A stretch of DNA of 64,000 nt, from contig NZ_AP027058.1 in NCBI RefSeq assembly GCF_027925025.1, forward strand, positions 620,001-684,000. The letters run 5' to 3'. Position numbers and translations under genes: made by a program. This DNA is from Limnohabitans sp. MORI2 (GTDB lineage Bacteria; Pseudomonadota; Gammaproteobacteria; Burkholderiales; Burkholderiaceae_C). Below the pieces are notes generated by a model. The model did not search any database. It saw nothing but the letters and a program-made list of their open reading frames with translations, and had not been told where the DNA came from. Within the stretch, counting starts at the first letter, position 1. The number at the start of each line of letters is the position of its first letter. This document shows positions 16,682-26,502 of this stretch, one piece after another.

Positions 16682-18799
16682 TTGACCCCCCATTCTGAAA
16701 CCGCCGTCGTCAAAACATCCAAAGACGGTGACCTGCTGGTCGTCACGATTGACCATCCCCCCGTCAACGCCATCAGCGTGGATGTGCGCCGTGGCTTGGT
16801 GGCCGCGATTGACGAGGCTGAGGCCGATGCCAGCGTCAAAGGCGTGCTGCTGTTAGGCGCGGGCCGTGCGTTCATTGCGGGGGCAGACATCCGTGAGTTT
16901 GGCCGCCCGCCCATGCATCCCATCTTGCCCGAGGTGTGCAACCGCATCGAAGCTTGCACCAAGCCGGTGGTGGCGGCCATTCATGGGCCCGCATTGGGCG
17001 GTGGCTTAGAAGTAGCCATGGCCGCGCATTACCGCTTGGCCATGCCCGATGCCAAGTTGGGGTTGCCGGAAGTGCAACTGGGTTTGTTGCCAGGCTCAGG
17101 CGGCACGCAACGCGCGCCGCGTTTGATGGGCGTGGAGGCCGCGGTGAACTTGATGCTCAGCGGCCGACACATGAAAGCCCAAGAGGCCGTTGCGTGCAAA
17201 TTGGTCGATCAACTGGGTGAAGGCACGGACGTGCTGCAAGCAGGCTTGCGCTTTGCGCGCGCCCTGTTGGCCGACGCTGCGCCGGTTCGACGCACGCGTG
17301 ATTTGGATGCGTTCAAAGTGGGTTACGACCACCAAATGGAACTGCTCGACAACATCCAAAAAGATGTCGAAAAGAAATCGCGCGGTTTGTTCTCGCCACT
17401 CAAGGTGATTGAGGCGGTACGTGCAGGTTTGCACATGCCGTTTGACGAAGCACTGGCCCACGAGCGCCAATTGTTTTTGCAATGCATTGATAGCCCGCAA
17501 CGTGCAGGTTTGATTCATGCCTTCTTTGCAGAGCGTGAAGTGGCGAAGGTGCCAGAGGTCAAAAGCGTTGCCCCTCGCCCCGTGACCCATGTGGGCGTGA
17601 TTGGTGGCGGCACCATGGGCGCGGGCATTGCGGTGTCTGTACTCGACGCAGGTTTGCCTGTGACCATGATTGAGCGCGACGACGAAGCCGTGGCCAGAGG
17701 CCGACACAACGTAGAGAAGGTCTACAACGGTTTGATCGCCAAAGGCCGCATGACTGAACAAGCCAAAGCTCAAGTGATGGCGCGTTTCAGCACCAGCACG
17801 AACTACGACGCATTGGCGAAAACCGATTTGGTGATTGAGGCGGTGTTTGAAGAAATGTCGGTCAAGAAGGCTGTGTTTGCAGAGCTGGACCGCGTGTGCA
17901 AACCCAATGCAGTGATTGCCACCAACACCTCGTATTTGGACATCAATGAAATCGCGGGCAGTATTTCGCGCCCGCAAGATGTGATTGGTCTGCACTTTTT
18001 CTCGCCAGCCAACATCATGAAGCTGCTTGAAATTGTGGTGCCCGAGAAGGTGAGTGCAGACGTGGTGGCCACCGCATTCAGCTTGGCCACGCAACTCAAG
18101 AAAGTACCTGTGCGTGCCGGTGTGTGCGATGGCTTCATTGGCAACCGCATCTTGGCGGTGTACCGCGCTGCGGCTGATCACATGATGGAAGACGGCTGCT
18201 CGCCCTATGAGATTGATGCAGCCATGCGTGCGTTTGGCTACCCCATGGGCCCCTTCCAAGTGTCAGACTTGGCAGGTGGTGACATTGGTTGGGCCACGCG
18301 CAAACGACGCGCAGCCACGCGCGACCCGAAAGCGCGCTATGTGCAAATTGCCGATCGCATTTGCGAGCGCGGCTGGTTTGGCCAAAAAACAGGGCGCGGT
18401 TATTACCTCTACCCCGAAGGCTCACGCACAGGTGTGCCTGACCCCGAGGTCTTGCAAATCATTGATGACGAGCGTGTGCGCGCCAACATCCAGCCGCGTG
18501 CGTTGACGCCAGAGATGATTGTTCGCAAATACATGGCGGCCATGGTCAACGAAGGGGCGAATGTGGTGCATCAAGGCATTGCGCTGCGCCCCTTGGATGT
18601 GGACGTCACGTTTGTGCATGGCTATGGATTTCCGCGTTATCGCGGTGGCCCCATGAAGTACGCCGACATGGTGGGCTTAGAAAACATCTTGGCCGACATT
18701 CAAGAATTTGCCAAACAAGACCCTTTGTTTTGGCAGCCTTCGCCACTGTTGGTGCAGTTGGTGAAAGACGGTAAAAACTTTGACAGCTTGAACCGCTGA
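16682..18799 (+). CDS. Bifunctional enoyl-CoA hydratase / 3-hydroxyacyl-CoA dehydrogenase (PimF/FadB-type), 705 aa
   Basis: The N-terminal crotonase domain (about 1-190) keeps both hydratase glutamates (E110 in GGGLEVA, E130 in GLPEVQLG). The C-terminal dehydrogenase has the NAD motif GGGTMG (308-313), catalytic GLHFFSP (His about 437) and two helical lobes. It performs hydration and NAD-dependent oxidation in beta-oxidation. The start is TTG at 16682, chosen because an AGAGGAG ribosome site lies 9 bases before it and no better ATG is near. First gene of the operon; order matches pimF of the pimelate pathway. Confidence 0.92.
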   Translation: MTPHSETAVVKTSKDGDLLVVTIDHPPVNAISVDVRRGLVAAIDEAEADASVKGVLLLGAGRAFIAGADIREFGRPPMHPILPEVCNRIEACTKPVVAAIHGPALGGGLEVAMAAHYRLAMPDAKLGLPEVQLGLLPGSGGTQRAPRLMGVEAAVNLMLSGRHMKAQEAVACKLVDQLGEGTDVLQAGLRFARALLADAAPVRRTRDLDAFKVGYDHQMELLDNIQKDVEKKSRGLFSPLKVIEAVRAGLHMPFDEALAHERQLFLQCIDSPQRAGLIHAFFAEREVAKVPEVKSVAPRPVTHVGVIGGGTMGAGIAVSVLDAGLPVTMIERDDEAVARGRHNVEKVYNGLIAKGRMTEQAKAQVMARFSTSTNYDALAKTDLVIEAVFEEMSVKKAVFAELDRVCKPNAVIATNTSYLDINEIAGSISRPQDVIGLHFFSPANIMKLLEIVVPEKVSADVVATAFSLATQLKKVPVRAGVCDGFIGNRILAVYRAAADHMMEDGCSPYEIDAAMRAFGYPMGPFQVSDLAGGDIGWATRKRRAATRDPKARYVQIADRICERGWFGQKTGRGYYLYPEGSRTGVPDPEVLQIIDDERVRANIQPRALTPEMIVRKYMAAMVNEGANVVHQGIALRPLDVDVTFVHGYGFPRYRGGPMKYADMVGLENILADIQEFAKQDPLFWQPSPLLVQLVKDGKNFDSLNR

Positions 18800-18823
18800 T
18801 CAGACATTCATTGAAGGATTTGT

Positions 18824-20011
18824 ATGCGTGAAGCGGTCATTGTTTCCACGGCTCGTACGCCACTGACGAAGTCGCACCGAGGTGAGTTCAACGCCATCTC
18901 GGGGGCAGAGTTGGCTTCGCATGCGGTGAAAGCCGCCGTGCAACGCTCGGGTGTGGATGCCCAGTTGATTGAAGATGTGATTCTGGGCTGCGGTTATCCC
19001 GAAGGGCGCACAGGCCGCAACGTGGCACGCGCCAGTGTGTTGCGTGCGGGTTTGCCACTGAGCATTGCGGGAGCCACAGTGAGTCGTTTTTGTGCTTCGG
19101 GTTTGCAAGCCATTGCCACAGCAGCGGGACGCATTGTGGTGGACGGTGCGCCTGTGATGGTGGCTGGTGGCTTAGAAAGCATTTCAGGTTTGCGACGCGG
19201 CCCCGGCACCACGGTGGACGATGGCATTGACCCATGGATGGCACAGCACAAGCCTGATTTGTATTTGCCCATGATTGAGACGGCAGACATTGTGGCCAAG
19301 CGCTACAACATCAGCCGCGAAGAGCAAGACCGTTTTTCTGTGGAGAGCCAACGCAAAACAGCAGAGGCACAAACAGCGGGTCGTTACAAGGACGAAATCA
19401 TTTCCGTCACCACCACGATGGCCGTGACCGACAAAGACACCAAAGCGGTGACGTACCAAGAAGTGACGGTCGATCACGACACCAGCAACCGCCCTGGCAC
19501 GAGCTACGAGTCGTTGGCTAAGTTGCAGCCTGTGCGTGGTGAAGCGCACTTCATCACGGCGGGCAATGCATCGCAGCTGTCAGACGGTGCATCCGCCTGC
19601 GTGATGATGGATGGCAAGCTGGCTTCGCAATTGGGCCTGCAACCTTTGGGCGCATTTCGTGGCATGGCACTGGCGGGCTGCGAGCCTGACGAGATGGGCA
19701 TTGGTCCTGTGTTTGCCGTGCCCAAATTGTTGTCGCGTCATGGCCTGACAGTGGACGACATTGATTTGTGGGAACTCAACGAAGCCTTTGCCTCGCAATC
19801 GATTTATTGCCAAAAAACGTTGGGCATTCCGGATGAGCGACTGAATGTGAATGGCGGTGCGATTTCTTTAGGCCATCCGTTTGGCATGACGGGCGCACGT
19901 TTGGTTGGCCACATTTTGTTAGAGGGCCAACGCCGCAAAGCCAAGTGGGGCGTGGTCACCATGTGTATCGCAGGTGGCATGGGCGCTGCAGGTTTGTTCG
20001 AAATATTCTGA
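18824..20011 (+). CDS. Acetyl-CoA acyltransferase (thiolase, PimB/FadA-type), 395 aa
   Basis: A thiolase with its acyl-accepting Cys90 (SRFCASGLQ), the His motif [16 protein letters not shown] and a C-terminal Cys in [11 protein letters not shown]. It cleaves 3-oxoacyl-CoA with CoA to give acetyl-CoA and a shortened acyl-CoA. A GAAGGA ribosome site precedes the start. It lies 24 bases after the bifunctional hydratase/dehydrogenase and 13 bases before the acyl-CoA dehydrogenase pair. Degradative rather than biosynthetic role is inferred from context. Confidence 0.93.
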   Translation: MREAVIVSTARTPLTKSHRGEFNAISGAELASHAVKAAVQRSGVDAQLIEDVILGCGYPEGRTGRNVARASVLRAGLPLSIAGATVSRFCASGLQAIATAAGRIVVDGAPVMVAGGLESISGLRRGPGTTVDDGIDPWMAQHKPDLYLPMIETADIVAKRYNISREEQDRFSVESQRKTAEAQTAGRYKDEIISVTTTMAVTDKDTKAVTYQEVTVDHDTSNRPGTSYESLAKLQPVRGEAHFITAGNASQLSDGASACVMMDGKLASQLGLQPLGAFRGMALAGCEPDEMGIGPVFAVPKLLSRHGLTVDDIDLWELNEAFASQSIYCQKTLGIPDERLNVNGGAISLGHPFGMTGARLVGHILLEGQRRKAKWGVVTMCIAGGMGAAGLFEIF

Positions 20012-20024
20012 CCAAGGGACTGAC

Positions 20025-21212
20025 ATGGATTTGAACTTTACCCCTCAAGAAGAAGCCTTCCGTGATGAGGTGCGTGCTTTTTTGGCGCAGAACCTGTCGG
20101 CTGAGTTGTCAGCCAAAGTGCGTGCCGGAGAGCATTTGTCCAAGGCTGAGATGGAGGGCTGGCACGCCAAGCTAAACGCGCGTGGCTGGCTGGCTAACCA
20201 TTGGCCCGAAGAGTGGGGTGGCCCTGGATGGAACGCTGTAGAGAAATTTATTTTTGAAAATGAATGCGCCTTGGCGCATGCGCCGCGCATCGTGCCGTTT
20301 GGCGTGAGCATGTTGGGGCCTGTGTTGATGAAGTACGGCAGCGAAGCACAGAAAGCGTATTGGCTGCCACGCATCTTGGATGGTTCGGACTGGTGGTGTC
20401 AGGGCTACTCAGAGCCAGGCTCGGGTTCTGATTTGGCATCGGTCAAAACCTCAGCGGTGCGTGATGGCGATCACTACATCGTCAATGGCCAAAAAACATG
20501 GACCACGCTGGGCCAACACGCCAACATGATTTTTTGCCTAGTGCGCACAGACCGCGAGGCCAAGTCGCAATCGGGCATCAGCTTTTTGTTGGCGGATATG
20601 ACGTCGCCTGGCATCGAGATACGACCCATCATCACCTTGGATGGTGCGCATGAAGTGAACGAGGTGTTTTTCACCGACGTCAAAGTGCCCGTGGCCAACT
20701 TGGTGGGTGAGGAAAATAAAGGCTGGACGTATGCCAAGTATTTGCTCACCTACGAGCGCACCAACATCGCAGGCGTGGGCTTCTCTGTGGCTGGTTTAGA
20801 AAAGCTCAAGGTTGTGGCAGACCGCGTGCAATGCAATGGCAAGCCTTTGTCACACGACCCCTTGTTTGCGGCACGCATGGCCAAGGTGGAGATTGACCTA
20901 GAGAACATGAAAACCACCAATTTGCGCGTGATCGCTGCGGTGGCAGGGGGCGGTGTGCCTGGTGCTGAGAGTTCGATGCTCAAAATTCGTGGCACTGAAA
21001 TTCGTCAAGAAATTCTGTCACTCACGCGTCGTGCCATGGGGCCTTATGCCGCACCTTATATGCATGATGTATCTGATGATCAAGCGCCTTTGGGTGATGA
21101 GGCGGCTGCAAGGGCTGCATCGTCTTATTTCAACAACCGCAAGTTGTCGATCTTTGGTGGCTCGAACGAGATTCAGAAAAACATCATTTCCAAAATGATC
21201 TTGGGCCTGTGA
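20025..21212 (+). CDS. Acyl-CoA dehydrogenase, large (PimC-type) subunit, 395 aa
   Basis: FAD acyl-CoA dehydrogenase fold, with FAD-binding segments GYSEPGSGSDLASV and NGQKTWT. The usual C-terminal catalytic Glu (YEGT) is absent: the sequence there is FGGSNEIQ. A Glu (E244) in LLTYERTN is at the position used by isovaleryl- and long-chain-type enzymes. Together with the following gene it resembles heteromeric PimC-PimD dehydrogenases for CoA esters of dicarboxylates. I chose ATG 20025 (MDLNFTPQEE) with AAGGGAC upstream rather than an in-frame ATG inside the thiolase gene. Confidence 0.9.
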   Translation: MDLNFTPQEEAFRDEVRAFLAQNLSAELSAKVRAGEHLSKAEMEGWHAKLNARGWLANHWPEEWGGPGWNAVEKFIFENECALAHAPRIVPFGVSMLGPVLMKYGSEAQKAYWLPRILDGSDWWCQGYSEPGSGSDLASVKTSAVRDGDHYIVNGQKTWTTLGQHANMIFCLVRTDREAKSQSGISFLLADMTSPGIEIRPIITLDGAHEVNEVFFTDVKVPVANLVGEENKGWTYAKYLLTYERTNIAGVGFSVAGLEKLKVVADRVQCNGKPLSHDPLFAARMAKVEIDLENMKTTNLRVIAAVAGGGVPGAESSMLKIRGTEIRQEILSLTRRAMGPYAAPYMHDVSDDQAPLGDEAAARAASSYFNNRKLSIFGGSNEIQKNIISKMILGL

Positions 21213-21241
21213 TGACTGGCTGCGTGTGAAAGGAATACCCC

Positions 21242-22378
21242 ATGAATTTTGAACATACCGAAGACCGCCGCATGCTGATGGACAGCCTGAACCGTTTTGT
21301 GTCAGAGCAATATGGCGCAGACGTTCGCACCCAAATCGCCTATGGCGCAGAAGGACACAGCCCCAAGTTGTATGCGCAGTTGGCCGAGTTAGGAACCATC
21401 GGCGCTTTGTTTCCAGAAGAGGTGGGTGGCTTTGCAGGTGCAGGCTTTGACATCAGCGTGGTGTTTGAATGCTTGGGCCGGGGCATCGTGCCTGAACCCT
21501 TGTTGGGCGCTTTGCTGGTGGGACGTGCATTGATGCTCGCTGGCAGCGATGCCCAAAAAGAAAAGTTGGCAGCCTTGATTGAGGGCTCCGCCTTGGCAGC
21601 TTTGGCGCATGATGAACCTGGTGCGCACCACGAGTTAAACCATGTCAAGACCACGGCCCAACGAGAGGGCACGCATTGGGTGCTCAACGGCGTGAAGGGC
21701 TTGGTGAGCTTTGGTGAGAAAGCCGATGTGTTGCTGGTGTCTGCGCGTACCTCAGGAGCGACGGGCAGTGAAGCGGGTATCAGCTTGTTCCTTGTGTCGG
21801 GCCAGGCAGCGGGCATCACAGGCCGGTCGTTCAACCGCATAGATGGTGGGCGTGCATCGGAGTTGGTGTTGGACCATGTGCAAGTGCCGGCCGATGCCTT
21901 GTTGGGCGCAGAGGGTGAGGGCTATGCGGTGCTTGAGCGGGTGCGTGGCTATGCCTTGTTGGCTCTGTGTGCAGAAGCAGTGGGTGCGATGGATGTGGCC
22001 AAAGACCACACCTTGGAATACCTGCGCACGCGCAAACAGTTCGGTGCACCCATTGGCAGTTTTCAGGCTTTGCAACACCGCATGGTGGATGTGTTGCTGG
22101 AGGTGGAGCAAGCGCGTTCTGCCGTCATCAATGCAGCCGCTGCCATTGATGGACAAGATCGCGTGGCACGTGAGAAAGCGCTGTCGGCGGCGAAGTACAG
22201 CATTGGTCACATTGGCACTTTGGTGGCCGAGGAAAGTATTCAGTTGCACGGTGGCATTGGCATGACTTGGGAGTTACCCCTGTCCCACTATGCCAAGCGA
22301 TTGGTGATGATCGACCATGAATTTGGTGACGAAGACCATCACTTGGCACGATTCATCGCATTGAGCCAAACACATTGA
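21242..22378 (+). CDS. Acyl-CoA dehydrogenase, small (PimD-type) subunit, 378 aa
   Basis: The second, divergent acyl-CoA dehydrogenase of the operon, starting MNFEHTEDRRMLMDSLNRFV. It has the family middle beta domain (HWVLNGVKGLVSFG) and the C-terminal helical bundle with TRKQFGAPIGSFQALQHRMVD and LHGGIGMT, but no YEGT catalytic motif. Small subunits of heteromeric dehydrogenases share these features. It most likely forms an alpha-beta complex with the product of the gene 29 bases upstream. A GAAAGGAA ribosome site precedes the start. Confidence 0.9.
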   Translation: MNFEHTEDRRMLMDSLNRFVSEQYGADVRTQIAYGAEGHSPKLYAQLAELGTIGALFPEEVGGFAGAGFDISVVFECLGRGIVPEPLLGALLVGRALMLAGSDAQKEKLAALIEGSALAALAHDEPGAHHELNHVKTTAQREGTHWVLNGVKGLVSFGEKADVLLVSARTSGATGSEAGISLFLVSGQAAGITGRSFNRIDGGRASELVLDHVQVPADALLGAEGEGYAVLERVRGYALLALCAEAVGAMDVAKDHTLEYLRTRKQFGAPIGSFQALQHRMVDVLLEVEQARSAVINAAAAIDGQDRVAREKALSAAKYSIGHIGTLVAEESIQLHGGIGMTWELPLSHYAKRLVMIDHEFGDEDHHLARFIALSQTH

Positions 22379-22392
22379 GTCAAGAGGTAGAG

Positions 22393-23193
22393 ATGACACA
22401 CGCATTGCTGACCCGCCGCGAAGGTGCTGTATTGGTTTTGTCCAATAACAACACGGCTGCGCGCAATGCGTTGAGCTTTGAGTTCTACACCGCTGTGACC
22501 GACGCCTTGCATGAGGCGGCACTTGATCCATCGGTGGGGGCCATCGTGCTCACAGGTGAAGGGGGTCACTTTTGCTCGGGGGGTGACTTGCGCCAGTTGG
22601 CCAAGCGACGTGAGCTGTCTGTGGCTGAGCGCCGCGTGCGGCTCGAAGGCTTGCATGATTTGATTCGCGCGGTGCGCGATTGCCCCAAGCCTGTGATCGC
22701 AGCCGTGGAAGGCGCGGCAGCCGGTGCCGGTCTCTCGCTGGCGATGGCCTGCGACATGTTGGTGGCCGCCAAAGATGCCAAGTTCACCGTGGCCTATGTG
22801 AAAGTCGGCCTCACGCCCGATGGCGGTGCGACGGCTTTCTTGGCCGAGTTCGTGTCTCGACAGGTGTTGACCGAGTTGTGTTTGACTGGTGCGCCTTTGA
22901 GTGGCGAGCAGATGTATGCCTTGGGCGCTGTCAATCGGCTCGTGGCGTCGGGCGATGCGCTGTCAACGGCCATCGCGTTGGCAACGGATATTTCACAAGG
23001 TCCGCAGCATGCGATGAGTCGCATCAAACACTTGTGCCGTCACGCGATGCGACATTCGCTGGAAGATCAACTCGAACTCGAAGCGCAGTCTATGGTCGAG
23101 GCCATGGGCAGTGAAGAGTCACGAGAAGGAATTGATGCTTTTTTGAACAAGCGATCCCCCAACTTCTCTCAACTACATCAGGTCAAAGAATGA
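22393..23193 (+). CDS. Crotonase-family enoyl-CoA hydratase/isomerase (PaaG-like), 266 aa
   Basis: Crotonase fold with oxyanion-hole segments CSGGDL and EGAAAGAGLSLA. Both hydratase glutamates are missing: the first position is Ser in GLSLAMACD and the second lies in AYVKVG. Asp143 in GLTPDGGAT aligns with the catalytic Asp of PaaG-type isomerases, so double-bond isomerisation is more likely than hydration. I chose the ATG at 22393, which has an AGAGGTAGAG ribosome site. Its place in the operon corresponds to pimE. Confidence 0.85.
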   Translation: MTHALLTRREGAVLVLSNNNTAARNALSFEFYTAVTDALHEAALDPSVGAIVLTGEGGHFCSGGDLRQLAKRRELSVAERRVRLEGLHDLIRAVRDCPKPVIAAVEGAAAGAGLSLAMACDMLVAAKDAKFTVAYVKVGLTPDGGATAFLAEFVSRQVLTELCLTGAPLSGEQMYALGAVNRLVASGDALSTAIALATDISQGPQHAMSRIKHLCRHAMRHSLEDQLELEAQSMVEAMGSEESREGIDAFLNKRSPNFSQLHQVKE

Positions 23194-24425
23194 GTATGAC
23201 GTCTGAACAGCCAGAACATGATTTGCCACTGGCAGGCATTCGCGTGTTGGACCTCTCGCGTGTGTTTGCAGGCCCCATGTGCGGCATGGTCCTCGGTGAC
23301 TTTGGTGCTGAAGTGATCAAGGTAGAACACCCAGGCCGAGGTGACGACACGCGGGATTGGGGCATACGCATTGGCAAGACTGAAACGACGTACTACAACA
23401 GCATGAACCGCAACAAGCGGTCCATCACGGTGGATCTTCAGTCGCCTGAGGGTATCAAAATCATCCACGACTTGCTACCGCAATGCGATGTGGTGATTCA
23501 CAACTTCAAAACTGGTGGCGCTGAAAAACTCGGTATTGGCTACGAACAGCTCAAGGCCATCAAACCGGATTTGATTTATTGCGCCGTGGCTGGCTATGAC
23601 ACCAGTGGCCCCGAGGCGCGCCGACCCGGGTATGACTTGGTCATACAAGCCGAGGCTGGGTTGATGGCGCTCAATGGCGCTGCCGATATGCCGCCATTGA
23701 AGTTTGGTGTGGCCGTGGTGGATTTGATGACGGGCATGTATTCAGCCCAAGCCATTTTGGCTGCGCTGTTGCGCCGTGAACGTCGCGGTGTGGGGCAACT
23801 CATTGAGATGGCTTTGTACGACTGCGGCTTGTCTGTGTCTGGCTATTACGGCTTAGATGCTTTGCATCTCGGACATGACCCCGAGCGTTATGGCAACGCG
23901 CATCCTTCCATCGTGCCCTACGGCATGTACGAAGCCGCTGATGGCCCGCTCATCATTGCGGTAGGCAACAACGCCCAGTTCGATAAGTTTTGCCGCCATG
24001 TGATCTTGCGTCCAGACATTGTTGAGAACCCGCTGTTTGCCACGAATGTGGAGCGAGCCAAAAACCGCAAAGAGCTCGGGCCCATGCTCAAGGCTTTGAT
24101 TCAGACATTCCCACGCGACGTGTTACTCGAGCGTCTGACAGCGGCTGGCATTCCATGCGGCAAAGTGGCGGGCTTGCATGAGGCACTCACGAGCGAGCGA
24201 ACACGCCGAGGCCGCATGGTGCAAGACATGCCTCATCCGGTGGTGGGCAACACGCCTGTGTTTGCGCCGCCGTATCGCTTAGACGGGCAACGCTTACCGA
24301 TTCGAAAAGCGCCTCCCACCTTGGGCGAAGGCACACGCGCTGTGTTGCAAGACCTGTTGGTGATGAGTGACAGTCAACTTGAGGCCTTGCAGGCAGCTGG
24401 TGTGCTGACATTGCCAAAGACCTGA
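23190..24425 (+). CDS. Family III CoA-transferase (dicarboxylate-CoA type), 411 aa
   Basis: Signature LAGIRVLDLSRVFAGPMCGM, NMNRNKRSI-type loop, and the catalytic Asp178 in AVVDLMTG. Relatives include succinyl-CoA-dependent transferases that activate glutarate and other dicarboxylates. In a pim-type cluster the acid is normally activated by a CoA ligase (PimA); here this transferase occupies that role. Its ATG overlaps the TGA of the upstream isomerase gene, so the two are translationally coupled. Confidence 0.9.
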   Translation: MSMTSEQPEHDLPLAGIRVLDLSRVFAGPMCGMVLGDFGAEVIKVEHPGRGDDTRDWGIRIGKTETTYYNSMNRNKRSITVDLQSPEGIKIIHDLLPQCDVVIHNFKTGGAEKLGIGYEQLKAIKPDLIYCAVAGYDTSGPEARRPGYDLVIQAEAGLMALNGAADMPPLKFGVAVVDLMTGMYSAQAILAALLRRERRGVGQLIEMALYDCGLSVSGYYGLDALHLGHDPERYGNAHPSIVPYGMYEAADGPLIIAVGNNAQFDKFCRHVILRPDIVENPLFATNVERAKNRKELGPMLKALIQTFPRDVLLERLTAAGIPCGKVAGLHEALTSERTRRGRMVQDMPHPVVGNTPVFAPPYRLDGQRLPIRKAPPTLGEGTRAVLQDLLVMSDSQLEALQAAGVLTLPKT

Positions 24426-24448
24426 TGAATCAAATTTTGGAGATGCTT

Positions 24449-25447
24449 ATGTTTTCTAAACACACGATGCCTTGGATTTTGCGATGGGTCTTGATCAGCG
24501 CTTTCCTAGGTGGCATTGCCAACGGTGTGCAGGCACAGCAGAGTGGTGCCACCGATAAAACCATCAAACTGGTGGTGCCATTCCCAGCGGGTGGGCCGAC
24601 TGACACGGCCTCTCGTATCGTGGGGCAACGTTTGGCTGAACGTCTGAAACAAACCGTGGTGGTGGAAAACCGAGCAGGTGCTTCAGGCGCCATTGCAGCT
24701 GCCCAAGTGGCCAAAAGCGCACCGGACGGCAGCACCTTGATGATGTTGGCGACGCCCACCATGCTCGCGCCTCATTTCAACAAGGCAGCAGGCTATGACA
24801 CCACCAAGGACTTCATGCCCGTTGCCACGGTCTATGACTTGCCGATCGTCATTGTGGTCAATCCCGTTTTGCTGCCAGACGTGACCGACTTGTCCAAGCT
24901 CATTGCATACGCCAAAGCGCAACCCAAGCCCATGAACTACACCAGCTCAGGCGTGGGCAGCTTTGGGCACCTCAGCATGGAGTTGTTGCAACAGTTGGCT
25001 GGTTTTGAAATGCAGCATGTGCCCTACAAAGGTGGTGTGCCTGCCATCACTGACACGATCGGTGGTGTGGTGCCTGTGATGTATTCAGACTTGGTCGCAG
25101 CGTTGCCGCACATCAAATCTGGCAAGTTGCGAGCCATTGCGATTGGGTCTCCTCAGCGCGTGGGCATGGTGCCCGAGGTGAAGACGATTTCTGAGCAAGG
25201 CATCAAAGGCTATGACGCTGTGTCGTGGGGTGGCCTGCTTGTAGTGAAAGGCACGCCCAAAGCAGTCGTGGATAAATTGGCCAGCGAAGTGCAAGCCATT
25301 TTGTTGGAGAAGGAAGTGCAAGACCGATTGCGCGATGCAGGTTGCATCGCCAACTTTGAGGGGCCCGTTCAAATGGGGCAACGTATTCAGAATGACTACG
25401 CCAAATGGGGGCGAGTGATTCGCGATAGAAGTGTGTCAAACGATTAA
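24449..25447 (+). CDS. Bug/TctC-family periplasmic solute-binding protein, 332 aa
   Basis: Signal peptide (MFSKHTMPWILRWVLISAFL, cut near QAQ) followed by TIKLVVPFPAGGPTDTASR and VVENRAGASGAIAAAQVA, the family signatures. I place the start at ATG 24449, 7 bases after GGAG, not at the in-frame ATG overlapping the CoA-transferase stop. Binds a carboxylate in the periplasm, probably the dicarboxylate metabolised by this operon. No transporter membrane subunits are encoded here. A family member from Rhodopseudomonas (AdpC) is known to bind adipate. Confidence 0.93.
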   Translation: MFSKHTMPWILRWVLISAFLGGIANGVQAQQSGATDKTIKLVVPFPAGGPTDTASRIVGQRLAERLKQTVVVENRAGASGAIAAAQVAKSAPDGSTLMMLATPTMLAPHFNKAAGYDTTKDFMPVATVYDLPIVIVVNPVLLPDVTDLSKLIAYAKAQPKPMNYTSSGVGSFGHLSMELLQQLAGFEMQHVPYKGGVPAITDTIGGVVPVMYSDLVAALPHIKSGKLRAIAIGSPQRVGMVPEVKTISEQGIKGYDAVSWGGLLVVKGTPKAVVDKLASEVQAILLEKEVQDRLRDAGCIANFEGPVQMGQRIQNDYAKWGRVIRDRSVSND

Positions 25448-25466
25448 AAACAAACAGGAGACAAAC

Positions 25467-26462
25467 ATGATGGATAAAAAATCTCGCCGCCAAGTTTTGG
25501 CTACCGCAGCAATTGCACTGATGGCCATGTGTGTGGGGACGCAGGCACAAGCACAGGCCTATCCGAATAAACCCATCAAGCTGATCGTGCCCTATGCGCC
25601 AGGTGGTGCCACAGACATCATTGCGCGTACCTTGGCCGAAAAGCTGTCCGATCGGTTGGGTCAACCTGTGCTGATCGACAACCGCGCAGGTGCGGGTGGT
25701 GTCACAGGCACTGATGCCGCCGCGAAGGCTGCACCCGACGGCTATACCTTTTTGGTGACCTTGGGCACCACGGTGCTGATCAATCAGTTTTTGTATGAAA
25801 AACTGCCCTATAACCCTGGTCGTGATTTCTCACTGGTCTCGCAACTCGCTTTGGCACCTGTCACGCTGTTGGTGAATCCGAACTCTGGCATCAACAACGC
25901 CAATGATTTGAAGGCACACATTCTCAAGAACCCCAACAAGTTGTCTTATGGTTCTTGGGGCATGGGCTCCTATGCACACCTTGCAGGTGCCTATCTGAGC
26001 CAAAGCCTGTCTGCGGACTTGACCCATGCCGCTTACAAAGGCGAGGCGCCCATGTTGCAAGACTTGGTGGGTGGTCAGATCGACTTTGCCTTTGCCAGCG
26101 CGCAAACAGCCAAACCCTACATTGATGGCGGCAAGCTGCGTTCGATCGCTGTGACTGGTGAGCAGCGTATGAGTGTGTTGCCCACCGTTCCTACGATGCG
26201 TGAGCAAGGGTTCAAAGACGACATCTTCCGTGTGACGGGTTGGATTGCGATGGCCGCCCCCGCTAAGACGCCAAACGATGTGGTGCAACGCGTATCTGCA
26301 GAAGTGCGGGCCATCGTGGCGTTGCCAGAAACACAAGAGCGCATCAACAAGATGGGCTTCATGCCTGTGGGCAATACGCCTGAGCAGTTCTCTGCTGTGT
26401 ACAAAAGCGAATTCCCAGTTTGGGAGCGCGTGGTGAAACTGTCTGGCGCTAAGCTAGACTGA
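25467..26462 (+). CDS. Bug/TctC-family periplasmic solute-binding protein, second copy, 331 aa
   Basis: Starts MMDKKSRRQVLATAAIALMA with a signal peptide ending in AQAQA, then YPNKPIKLIVPYAPGGATDI and DNRAGAGGVTGTDAAAK. ATG 25467 is preceded by ACAGGAGAC; a longer in-frame start would overlap the preceding gene and break the signal peptide. It directly follows another bug gene but differs from it strongly, so the two were probably not recently duplicated and may bind ligands of different chain length. Confidence 0.93.
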   Translation: MMDKKSRRQVLATAAIALMAMCVGTQAQAQAYPNKPIKLIVPYAPGGATDIIARTLAEKLSDRLGQPVLIDNRAGAGGVTGTDAAAKAAPDGYTFLVTLGTTVLINQFLYEKLPYNPGRDFSLVSQLALAPVTLLVNPNSGINNANDLKAHILKNPNKLSYGSWGMGSYAHLAGAYLSQSLSADLTHAAYKGEAPMLQDLVGGQIDFAFASAQTAKPYIDGGKLRSIAVTGEQRMSVLPTVPTMREQGFKDDIFRVTGWIAMAAPAKTPNDVVQRVSAEVRAIVALPETQERINKMGFMPVGNTPEQFSAVYKSEFPVWERVVKLSGAKLD

Positions 26463-26502
26463 TTCTTTCATTTTCAAAATATTTGCATAAAGAAATCATC
26501 CA

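Noticed and set aside
17096..18259. Open frame of 387 codons antisense to the hydratase/dehydrogenase gene
   Set aside because: Composition is His/Gln-rich with no motif; the opposite strand carries an unmistakable bifunctional enzyme.
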